Positions 1 to 9,465 of a DNA stretch of 64,000 bases are shown in pieces. How positions within the stretch are numbered: position 1 is the first letter of the stretch; each line of letters opens with the position of its first letter. The notes beneath the pieces were generated by a model that worked only from the letters and a program-made list of their open reading frames with translations, did no database searches and was not told the origin of the DNA. A program made the translations under genes and the position numbers. Origin of the DNA: Nansenia antarctica (lineage: Eukaryota; Chordata; Actinopteri; Argentiniformes; Microstomatidae). The DNA lies in the NCBI GenBank assembly GCA_963989245.1, contig OZ022339.1:40416513-40480512 (forward strand), read 5' to 3'.

Positions 1-181
1 TGGTTTCTTTGAAAAACATTAGGTTTAAAACATACAATACCAGCACATTTGGCATATTGGTGCAGTGGGGTGCACACTGCCCGTAAACATTTGACAAAGA
101 TGCAAGAAATAAATTGAAAATCCACACAATTCTGAGTAAACTAGCAAATGTGTAAAGGTTGCATCTGTCAACACAGCTTAC

Positions 182-1186
182 CTGTAGAAGTTGTTCTGAC
201 CCCGGGCACATTTGTCTTGTTCCTGGACTGCGGTTTGTCCTCCATCCTAGTTTTACCCCAAAAATTAGCAGTTAATTTAATGACAGTGTTATTGGCTTAG
301 TAACTAAAACAGCACACATTATATGTAGTTTGGCTTGGTGAATTAATGAAATTATTTACAGGCATTTCATAATTTCAGGTTCACACATTCAACACTAGAG
401 GATATGGATTTTCTTACTTGATGAGATGCTGTCTGTAAGCGTCTGGCAGGTCTGGAAAAAAACAACAATTTAAACTGCTGTACTGTATTGTGCTGCTTGT
501 GCAAGAAAAGTTCATGTTGACTGTGCTGTGTTTTACCCTTGCAAAATGTTCTCCATTCTTGGAGTGCTCACTTCATTTGGACCGTCCCACACCTGCATAC
601 AACACACAAATGACAGATTAGATCAAATGAAAATATTATCAAAATATTGTCAATTCACTTCATTTAAGGAGAAATGCCATGATGCAAACTGACCACGGTG
701 TCTGAAAGTGGACTGTCTTCAGATGCCAAATTAACCATTTGAACCACACCGTCATCATCTTCACTTGAAGACTGTCCACTGTAACCTTTGAAAAATAATA
801 ATTGGCATAATTGATGTGGGTATAAAGATGAATTTCACTCATTGCCTCAGTTTTACAGAGTGGAGCTTAAAACAAGGTGGAAACTTGCACTTACAACTGT
901 TTGTGAATTGTTCACCAGGGCAAATGTACAGTGTTATTCTTTGGTAGGCCTTTCCAATGGCCTCCTTGTATTTCTCCACTGTGAAAGCGGTGTCTGTTCC
1001 TGGAATGTTTCGAACTTCCTGACCATCGGGGTACAGCAAGACATAGGCAACATCTTTCATGTCCTGGTTAAAATATTTCAGCTTCTTTAAAGCAGCATCC
1101 AACAGTTGGTCAGATGACCATTGTGGTTGAACATCAAGGGGTGACTTCCCTCTCACAGGTTTAAGGAAGTCACCTGTCCTCCTCAT
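182..1186 (-). CDS. G2E3-like (HECT-type E3 ligase family) gene, five predicted exons, 3' part outside window
   Basis: Five minus-strand exons can be chained by splice sites: 1186-895 (donor GTAAGT), 785-694 (acceptor after CAAAG, donor GTCAGT, weaker), 592-537 (acceptor TATGCAG, donor GTAAAA), 451-418 (acceptor TTTTTTTCCAG, donor GTAAGA) and 246-182 (donor GTAAGC). Phases run 1, 0, 2, 0, 2 with no stop, which is unlikely by chance. Exon 1 encodes DVQPQWSSDQLLDAALKKLK, YVLLYPDGQEV, NIPGTDTAFTVEKYKEAIGK and YQRITLYIC. This resembles, from memory, the N-terminal region of the expanded fish 'G2/M phase-specific E3 ubiquitin ligase-like' proteins. Exon 2 has an acidic SSEDDDG stretch. The HECT domain would lie left of base 1 and is not seen, so the ligase function is inferred. 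The frame is open upstream of the ATG at 1186 for about ten codons (VKIFVGI), so the exon may begin further upstream and the start is uncertain. Confidence 0.6.
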
Positions 1187-1484
1187 AATGCCAACAAATA
1201 TCTTGACAGAACCAGCCTACGTTATGTCTGAATACGATCCAACGGCTAATTCCCAATAAAGAATCCCTCCACTGCACAAGCTTCTACGAACCCTTCGTAG
1301 GGTGTAGGGCATAGAATGAGCCCTTCGGTTTGAAATACAGCACATGTTATCTGCAGACATAAATAATAAATATTATATGTACCTTTTATGTTGCCTCTTC
1401 ACTCCACAACCTCTTCAGAACTGCTTTTCGGAACTTCTTCAAAAACACGTCTCCGGTCCGTTCCACTTATCGTTCCCCCCCAGA
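1187..1484. other. No gene recognised, upstream of the G2E3-like exon
   Basis: Short gene-free stretch between the first predicted exon of the minus-strand gene and a tandem-repeat tract. A promoter for that gene could lie here, but no clear TATA or initiator was identified. Confidence 0.4.
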
Positions 1485-1605
1485 ACACTTCCGTTGTGTT
1501 GTGAGAACACTTCCGTTGTGTTGTGAACTGAATTGCAGCGTTTTCTACACTTCCGTTGTGTTGTGAGAACACTTCCGTTGTGTTGTGAACTGAATTGCAG
1601 CGTTT
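1485..1605. repeat. 22-bp tandem repeat in a higher-order unit
   Basis: The unit ACTTCCGTTGTGTTGTGAGA recurs four times, in two pairs separated by a shared CTGAATTGCAGCG segment. This gives a larger unit of roughly 60 bp present twice. Confidence 0.8.
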
Positions 1606-1796
1606 CTCTATATGCAGCGCGTTTCTCTATATGCAGCGCGTTTCTCTATATGCAGCGCGTTTCTCTATATGTAGCGCGTTTCTCTATATGTAGCGAGTTT
1701 CTCTATATGTAGCGCGTTTCTCTATATGCAGCGCGTTTCTCTATATGTAGCGCGTTTCTCTATATGCAGCGCGTTTCGGTATTTGCAGCGCGTTTG
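1606..1796. repeat. 19-bp minisatellite
   Basis: About ten head-to-tail copies of GCGCGTTTCTCTATATGCA with few substitutions (GCA to GTA, one GCGAG). It directly continues the preceding 22-bp repeat through the shared GCAGCG motif. Confidence 0.9.
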
Positions 1797-2367
1797 CCCT
1801 TGTCGGCCACCGTATTGATCAGCTGTCATCAGTGTTATTACGGGACAAAACCGTGTTTTCAGTCAGAGCGCCCATCTCTGAGCGCTCCCAGAGCGCAGAG
1901 CTCTGAACTTTGGAACTTTGTTATGTTTTGATATGTTTTGATATGACAAATTTGAAGTGGTCAGTTTATGAAAATAATACCATAGAATACTAAATAAAAT
2001 ATTAAAATAATAGCCCCCTAGCGTTTGCCGCCATATTGTGACACCCCCCCCCCAAAGTCCAATCAAAAATGAATAAATATTAGCATCATAAAACAGCAAT
2101 TTGGAGAAATGCAACACCAGCACACTTAAAAAAACTAACAATGTTAGTTGTAATGTACAGTTCTGCAGCCTACTGTTTGTTCTGCATCGGACATGTGTGA
2201 AATTGCTGCTGTTCCGTAGCAGTCTGTTTGTATTCTCTGATGTTGTCTGAGTTTGTTTAACACTCAGAAACAGCATTTTTATTCACATTCACATGGCTTT
2301 TCTGCTCTCTGGTAAACTAATGATAATGATATTCCAACTGCCCAGTTAAATCCAATCTATTATTTGG
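1797..2367. other. No gene recognised, left flank of the palindrome
   Basis: AT-rich DNA with a C9 tract near 2043. It has no counterpart next to the right arm, so it marks unique flanking sequence. Open frames here do not resemble known proteins. Confidence 0.5.
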
Positions 2368-2850
2368 CATTCAGTGACATGCTTTTTAAATTATATAACA
2401 CAGAATATTAGTCAACATTAATATTTAGGGAAGAAAATAAGCCAATTTTTTTTGATGGGGGGGGGGCGGTAAGAGGCCTGGATAATGGACAGGGGGGCGC
2501 TGGGCTGGCCCAAAAAAGGTTGAGAACCACTGATGTAGATGAAGCTGCATGCCTATAGATAACATCACCGTAATCTAATACGGACAGGAATACCGCCTCG
2601 ACAACTCTCTTCCTACAAAGCAAGGGGAAGCTAGACCGATTACGGTAAAGAAAGCCCACCTTTTGCCGAAGTTTGGAGGCGAGGCCGTCGACATGCGTTT
2701 TGAATGATAGCTTCTCATCCAACCACAGCCCAAGATATTTGTAGTCGGTAACTCTCTCAATGGAGGAGCCGTCAACTGTGGATATAAGAAGCTTTGTAAG
2801 GTCCACATTTCTAGCCCTAGTAAACAACATGAATTTCGCAGGATATGTCC
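2368..2850 (-). mobile_element. Non-LTR retrotransposon (LINE) RT C-terminal fragment
   Basis: Minus-strand frame 2830-2408 encodes an RT C-terminal and thumb region (VTDYKYLGLWLDEKLSFKTH, KLRQKVGFLYRNRSSFPLLC, VVEAVFLSVLDYGDVIYRHA), typical of fish jockey/RTE-like LINEs. The fragment is 5'- and 3'-truncated. It abuts, in opposite orientation, a LINE 3' tail at about 2,852-2,935, which is the layout left by twin priming. An 80-bp G-rich piece ending in GGTTGAGAACCACTG (about 2,452-2,533), absent from the right arm, looks like one end of a hAT MITE and interrupts the frame. Confidence 0.7.
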
Positions 2851-2851
2851 T

Positions 2852-3125
2852 TGGCCTCGGCTCACCTGTAAAAGAGATGCAAATCTCAGTGTGACTTCCC
2901 TGGATAAATAAAGGTTAAAAAAAAATAAAAAATCATATTTGTGTAAGATAATTCATATTGAATGACATCTGCTTTTATAGACTCTCTGGAAGAACATCAA
3001 ACTGACTTTAAAAAAACAGAGTGCAGAAGCCAGAAGAGAGCGATTCACTACTGGTGGCGGACCACCAAAAGATCACCAAACTGATGAATTCAGTGATGTG
3101 CTTTCTGGAATGATAGAGCACCAGC
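2852..3125 (+). mobile_element. PIF/Harbinger fragment (intron and exon 2 of the Myb/SANT-like gene) with LINE 3' tail
   Basis: Nearly the same sequence as 18,601-18,873 inside the complete Harbinger element. It holds a LINE 3' tail (CTCACCTGTAAAAGAGATGC then CCTGGATAAATAAAGGTT), intron sequence, the acceptor CTTTTATAG, and coding sequence from TLWKNIKLTLKKQ to LSGMIEHQ, where similarity stops at about 3,112. It is a solo fragment without termini, so this element type occurs twice in each arm in direct orientation. Confidence 0.85.
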
Positions 3126-3129
3126 TCTG

Positions 3130-3624
3130 TGAAAGGAGGGAGGAGGGATTGATTAAGAGACATGAAATATGTCTGAATATTTATGAATATTTATGACTGA
3201 AAACATTGAATATGAATGAATTAATGAATATGTAAACGAACGAATGAACACGTAAACAGATACGGCCACCACTAATGTTGTTGGGGGGGTTTTCAACATA
3301 AAAGGACATGAACTAGAGTGATTGTTATTTATACTCAATATACCTTCACTCAATTTCCATTATGATGTTTCACAAAGCTTTATCATACTGTGTCAACTTC
3401 AAGTTCCTAATTATCATATGTTGCAACTTTGAGACTTGTTGATAGTCACACCTTGTTCAAGAATAAACAATTTAACAAAGAAAACAAGCTTCCTTGGTTT
3501 CATATTTGTTCACCTATAGCCTACATTGTGAAGGAATGCCCCACAACAATAGAGCAATGAATGAGATAATTGCTGCACTATAGCTAGCTAGTAGTAGTAG
3601 CATAATTGTTGCACAATGCTCATC
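3130..3624. other. No gene recognised, arm sequence
   Basis: AT-rich, with short near-repeats (GAATATTTATGA, AATGAATATG). It is present in both arms. It ends at the L1 target-site duplication. Confidence 0.5.
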
Positions 3625-6600
3625 CTCGCCGTAGATTTTTTTTTTTTGTGATCAATTTGTAATTTTAATTTTATGTACAAACACACAAAGGACAATGACA
3701 AAACAATTACCAAAATACACAACATTCATACCTGCATACATTCCCCCTACCCACCCTCCCACACCAAGGTCTTACTCCGCCCAAAAACCCTCAAGAAGGA
3801 TTTAAACCAGCTCAACATAAATGCCACCAAATAAAATAAATAAACATAATAGGATAAACATAAAACATTAAATACTATAATATTCAAATATCAATACCCA
3901 CACCATTACAATTATTAATAGTAGCCTATTTAAGATTATTATAATAGTATTTTAGTACTATAATGTTATAAACATAATGAATGGCCTTTGAAAGAAGAGA
4001 ATAAAGAAAGGAAAATGGAAGAGAAGGAAAAAGAGAAAAAATAAAAAATAAAATATCATACTAGTGGAATAACCATAAGTTATGCATATCACCTCTGCAT
4101 ACATTCTATAAAGGAAGTCCATAAACTAATATTCTTTTCTTGAGCGCCATGCATGCTGGCCACGGACCTTTCTAGTTTGGCTAGATCTAACACAGTGTTT
4201 AACCAATGCTGATAGGACAAGTCATGGGGGTCTTTCCACCTCTGAGCTACCAGTTTTTTGGCGGCTGTGAGGCCTACCAGAAGCCAGCGTTGGTGCATCA
4301 TTGATAAATTTAAACTGGTAAAATCATTCAGTAGTAGAATTATTGGGGAGCAGGGGATAGAGGACCCAAGAAACTCAGACATCTTATTGATGGCCATACC
4401 CCAGAATGATTTAACACCAGGGCAATCCCACACCATATGGATGAAAGTTCCTGTTGTGTTTAATGAGCATAACTGACAGTTTGGCGAGGGTGTTAATTTC
4501 ATCAAAAAAAGTTTGCGGGGTGTACAGTATAGCCTGTGTGCAAAGTTATAGTGAATCATCTGATGATTGGGGTTGCGAGATGCTAAGTTGATCTTAGTCC
4601 AAACCGTAGTCCAATTGATTGTAGATGGTGAGATAGAAAGGTCATGGCTCCAACGCAAGTTAATTTGTAGAGGGATATCTGCACATTTGATCATAAGTGT
4701 GTAAAGGTTAGAGACTAAGGCTGTGGTTGGTTTACCAACAAACATTTTGTGGATGGGATGTACCTTCAAGTCTTCTCCCCAGGGGACTCCGTATGCCCGT
4801 AGGGCACTGCGGAGCTGGAGGTAGAAAAAGAAAGAGGTGCCAGGTAAATTAAAGTGAGATTGCAGGTCTTGAAATGATCTAAATTCATTACCTACAGTGA
4901 TGTCAGATAGGGTGTAAACCCCTTTTCCACGCCACTGAGGGAAGGAAATGGGGCGACCTCCTGAGCAAATGGCAAAGTTATTAAATAACGGAATGTAAGG
5001 ATGGAACTTCAGATGAATGTTGGCCTGCATTTCTACAGTTCTCCATGTGGCGACAAGATGAGAAATTAAAGGGCCAAACTTGGATTTACAGGTTTTGAGA
5101 GGAATGTTAGAATAGATAACATCCTGAAGCCTATGTGGGCTCACCAACTTCTCCTCCAGAGATCGCCAGGCTACTTGTGCATCTGGGTTGAGCCAGGTGT
5201 GAAGAGCACGAAGGGTTGTTGACCAAAAATAAAACTGGAAATTAGGCAATCCAAGACCACCAGAGGATGTGTGTTTCTGCAGAGTGGACATTTTCATCCG
5301 TGGGCGTTTCCCTTTCCAGACATACCTGGAGACCAATTTATGTAATTTGTCCCAGTGTCCAGCAGGTGGAGCCAAGGGGAGCATAGCACTACAGAAGTTA
5401 ACCCGGGGCAAGATGTTCATCTTAATAATGGAAACTCTAGATCGGAAAGAGTTGGGAATAGATGACCAGCGCTCCAGATCCGTCTCCACTTGTTTCAAGG
5501 TAGAGTTATAATTATAAGGTATTGTAGTTTGTAGTGATGGATAGATTGATAAACCTAGATATTTGAAATGGTCAACCACTGGGATATCTGATGGTAGTGA
5601 TGCCTGCCTTGAGGCCTCATTGATGGGAAGGAAAGCCGACTTGGACCAGTTAATTTTATAACCGGAAATGCTCCCATACTGGTGAAAAATAGATAAAAGA
5701 TGTGGGGTTGAATTTACGGCATCACCAAGATAGAGTAGAATGTCATCACAATAAAGTGAGATATAATGATCCGTGCCATGGGCAGTTATCGGAATGTGGG
5801 GTGACTGACGTACAGCCTGGGCTAAAGGCTCCAAAGATAAAGTGAACAAAAGTGGAGAAAAAAATCAGCCTTGGCGCGAGGAGCGTCCGACAGGAAATAA
5901 AGAGGAACACACATTCCCAGTCATAACCATAGCTGAAGGAGAGGAATAAAGGGTCTTTATCATGTTGGTGAAATTTGTCCCGGAACCCATAAGCTGGAGA
6001 ACAGACCATAGGTAGTGCCACTCCAGACGGTCAAAAGCTTTCTCTGCATCCAGAGAAAGGACCGCACAGGGAGTAGCATTATCAGCAGAAGCATCAATGA
6101 TGTGCAAGAGCCTGCGTACATTATCTGAGGATAATCTGGATTTCATGAATCCGGTTTGATCCGGATGTATAAATTTGTTCATGAATGGCTCCAGTCTAAG
6201 TGCCAACACTTTTGCAAACACTTTTATGTCTGCATTCAAGAGTGACAAAGCACGGTAATTTGCGCACTGAGTTGGATCTTTGCCTTTTTTGTGAAGCAAT
6301 GTTATAGTAGCGGTGTTAACATCTCTGGAAAAGGCTCCACTAAACATAGCATGATTAATCATCTTTAAAAGTAGAGGGCCAAGTTGAGACCAAAATGTTA
6401 AATAAAATTCTGGAGGGATGCCTTCAAACCCAGGTGATTTACCTAAGCTTGTGTAAAGCATTTTTTAATTCAATTAAAGTAATGGGTTTATCCAGAGATA
6501 TGGCATCCTGCGGCAGCAATTTAGGAAGATTGAGATTGTTAAGGAAAGCATCTGATTTAGATGAATCATAAGATACTTCGGAGTTGTATAACTTGGAATA

Positions 6601-7913
6601 AAAAGAGCGGAAGGTTGAATTAATTGTTTTGGGATCTGTTACTAGGTCTCCCTCTAGTGTTTTGATGCATGAAATATTCGCAAAATTCTCACTGGCACGG
6701 AGGCTGATGGCAAGAGATCGGCTGGGGCGGGCACCTTCGAAATAATGATTCCGGCGTGAACGTTGAATGAGGAATTCAGCTCGCTGTCGCAACAAGGAGT
6801 TCAGCTCATCCTTTATGTTGTTTCTTTGTATGATTGATTCAGGGGTAGTGTTACTGTGCATGTCTCTCTCAAGTTGACCGAATTCATGTTCCAGTTCAAG
6901 GGTTCTACGGTGACGTGCCTTGTTCAAATGAGAGGCAAAAGATATACAATTACTCCTAATATAACCCTTCACAGAGTCCCATAGTATCCGAGGATCTTCT
7001 ACTGCGTGCTCATTGAACAAAATAAATTCAGCCAGACCAGTTTGAAGTTGTTCCACAAAGCTGTCATTACGCAATAAAGATGTGTTTAGACGCCAGCGCG
7101 GCGCACGGTCGCGCGTTTCTGATAATTTGGCCCTGCAGATAACTGCCTTATGATCAGAGAAGGCGAGAGGGAGCATATCTGCGCTTACCTTTTCGAGAAG
7201 ATTCTTCGAGGCGAAAATAAAATCAATTCTGGAGAATGTATGATGTCTTCCTGAAAAAAAGGAGTAGTCTCGTTTGTTTGGATTAATAACACGCCATGTC
7301 CATAACTGAACATTCCTGGGCCCATTTGTTGACCCTCTCTGGTCACTGCCCTCTACAGAAGCTGTCCTCCTATCTGCTGAGTGGTCCAAAACTGCATTAA
7401 AGTCTGCCCCAATTATTAAACTGTATTCTACCAGGTCATGCATGATATTAGATAGGCGTGTATAAAAATCCGAATCATAACTGTTAGGCACGTAAATAGA
7501 CAAAAAGGCTATTTTCTTATTTTCAATAATGGTTTTCATATAAGTAATTCTTCCATCTAAATCGCCCCCTACACCTAAATTAGTTAACTGAAAATTACGG
7601 CGAGCAAGGATTACTACTCCCTTCGTTTTGTTTAGGGCTGATGAACTTGCCTTCACCATATAATGTTTATCTTTTAGTTTATGGACATCCCTCTGCAGCA
7701 AGTGGGACTCGCTAACCATGGCTATATCCACTTTCTCTCTTCTTAACACATCCAAAAAACGTGTACGTTTATGTGGTAAATTAAGGCCACGTGCATTAAA
7801 GGAAAACACTGTTATCTTAGTCATTTAGATGGTGGTATATGCAAGGCACAATATGAGCTGATAAAAAATAAATTAAAAATAAAAACTGGCAGAGCAAGAA
7901 TTCTCGCCGTAGA
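3625..7913 (-). mobile_element. L1-type LINE, left-arm copy, with target-site duplications
   Basis: The insertion is bounded by the 11-bp direct repeat CTCGCCGTAGA at 3,625-3,635 and 7,903-7,913. The element (3,636-7,902) is on the minus strand and ends in an A-run, seen as a T-run at 3,636-3,647. Only an ORF2-type region is present. An AP endonuclease (frame 7824-6439) shows SFNARGLN, ADFNAVLD and AFSDHKAV. The RT (6461-5865 and 5849-4089) shows KSPGFEGIPPEFY, LSLDAEKAFDRLEW, SRQG and YCDDILLYLGD, then a C-terminal CxxC-type domain (NCQLCSLNTTGTFIHMVWDC). Only about 80 bp precede the first ATG and no ORF1 is seen, so the copy is probably 5'-truncated. It is inactivated by a frameshift near 6,450 and an in-frame stop just after SRQG near 5,862. 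Confidence 0.9.
4089..7824 (-). pseudogene. L1 ORF2 endonuclease/reverse transcriptase, frameshifted
   Basis: The coding remnant of the left-arm LINE lies in three frames: endonuclease with linker (7824-6439), RT fingers and palm (6461-5865), and palm, thumb and C-terminal domain (5849-4089). Its right-arm sister (35,900-39,651) is broken at different places, so the lesions arose after the arms separated or were reshuffled between them. The protein would nick genomic DNA and prime reverse transcription at the target. With these lesions this copy cannot make it. Confidence 0.85.
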
Positions 7914-9456
7914 ATTGTAGTATTGTTACGTGCGCCGTTACCATGGCGTCTGTGGTTGTTATGATGCACGCGTGAGCTTCCCCACAACAGAATGTTGATC
8001 GTGTGCTCAAGAAAGGCCACACGCTCTTCACGTTCCCTTATCGTTGACGAAAACAGGGTAAGACACGTTTAAAATGACCCGTTTCTCTGTTTCAGGTGTG
8101 TTGCGTTGCTAGAGTAGTGGGCGTGGCCTGTCTCGTTGGCTAAAGCCTCTCTCAGCCTGGGTGGGAGGAGGGAACAATTGTCGTAAACGTGCGTGTTCTT
8201 CTGGTCGATGTTGGTTTTCGGGCTTTCACTTTCAGATTACATGGTCTTTGCAATATTGAATCGTTGGGTAATCCGAGCCAGCCGTCAAGTTTGTTATTTG
8301 ATCAATTCTGCCCCCTCCGAAGTCATGATGTGGTTCCTGTAACTAGGCACGCTGGACGAGAATTCTACTGTACACAAACGTTTACGCCCCTAACAACCTA
8401 CTGCAGCGATTCCCAACCTATGGGCCGCGGCCCTCTGGTGGGCCGCAAGGGTACTGCAAGTGGGCCGCGAAATCATGGGCAAAAAAAATATATTTATTTT
8501 TTTCTTTAAAACCTTACAAAAATGCATCATCAGTGTGATACTACTAGGCCTACTGCACTGTATGTATGATGATTGTATGATGATGCATATGAAATATCCA
8601 ATATGAATACAATAATAATGATGAGACACCCCCAAAAAATGCCTGTGTGGGCCGCGAATACTTAAGAGATTTTTAAGTGGGCCTCGAGTCGAAAAAGGTT
8701 GGGAACCGCTGGCCTACTGTAACGTTGTCACGTGTCCGTGAATCTAGTGTGTACGAGCCATTTATTTGGTACAAGCAGGCGCATTTTTAGTTTGGCAATA
8801 TTATTCGGTGAAATCTTATTTAACGAACGATTGTATCGGTGGGCAAATTCTTAAAGTGATAGGAATGTTTTGCCATGCATTGTAAACCTGGTGGTTAATA
8901 TGACATACTAACATGGATCTCCATAATACACTACTAGCTAGCTACTCTTTTTGTGAACCCTTCTTTGTTCCTCAAGCTTTCATTTGAAACGATTTTGTTC
9001 TGCCATATTTCATGGGGATTGACTGAGTATCATAAGCCCCTCTCAGTACCAGACAGGGAGTCATTCCTGATATAATGTGTGAATAGATCCACCAACTGAA
9101 TCTGTCATACCCAGAAGTCACCCATTTATAATAGAAAATCAGTGTGTTTGATTGAGATGCTGGACGGAACATGCATGCATGCAGGTAGCTAAGGATGGCA
9201 CTGTATTAAAGTGTTGCTTCATAGGTTGTTTAGAGCATCCTATATACACTGCACTTTATTTGGCACTCTTGGACTACAATCTGAATATCATAGCGTAATA
9301 CTAACCCACTAGAGCTCCAGTGAAGATTGTATGTGTGCTTGGTTCAGATACAACTTCACTAATCTCTACCAGGGTTATCATTCCTCAACTAGTTGTCAAT
9401 ACTTACATATTAAATAGCTAACACTTTCATCTGTGTTTGTTGTTTTTGCCCATCAG
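7914..9456 (+). promoter_or_regulatory. Putative usp42 promoter and 5' UTR/first-intron region (left copy)
   Basis: This lies between the L1 insertion and the first coding exon of usp42. The 8,040-8,400 part is relatively GC-rich for the locus, has a GGGCGTGGCC GC-box-like site at about 8,126-8,137, and contains a splice-donor-like CAGGGTAAGA near 8,065. Coding exon 1 starts with an acceptor (GCCCATCAG, ending at 9,456) nine bases before the ATG, so a non-coding first exon must lie upstream. Its exact position was not determined. A MITE interrupts the stretch at 8,404-8,711. Confidence 0.4.
8404..8711. mobile_element. Non-autonomous hAT element (MITE), left arm only
   Basis: The 308-bp element has terminal inverted repeats CAGCGATTCCCAACC and GGTTGGGAACCGCTG. 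It is flanked by 8-bp direct repeats ACCTACTG (8,396-8,403) and GCCTACTG (8,712-8,719), matching at 7 of 8 bases. The interior has diverged subterminal GTGGGCCGCGAA repeats and no transposase. The corresponding right-arm site near 35,010-35,030 reads, in the same sense, CTAACAACCCACTGTGACG without the element, i.e. an empty site. Confidence 0.92.
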
Positions 9457-9465
9457 CAATGAACA

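Noticed and set aside
1863..2276. 137-aa minus-strand frame left of the palindrome
   Set aside because: The composition is that of AT-rich non-coding DNA with a G/C homopolymer, and there is no family resemblance.
8189..8509. 106-aa frame upstream of usp42 as a separate gene
   Set aside because: It runs into the hAT MITE and is not kept in the right arm, where the block is duplicated and interrupted.
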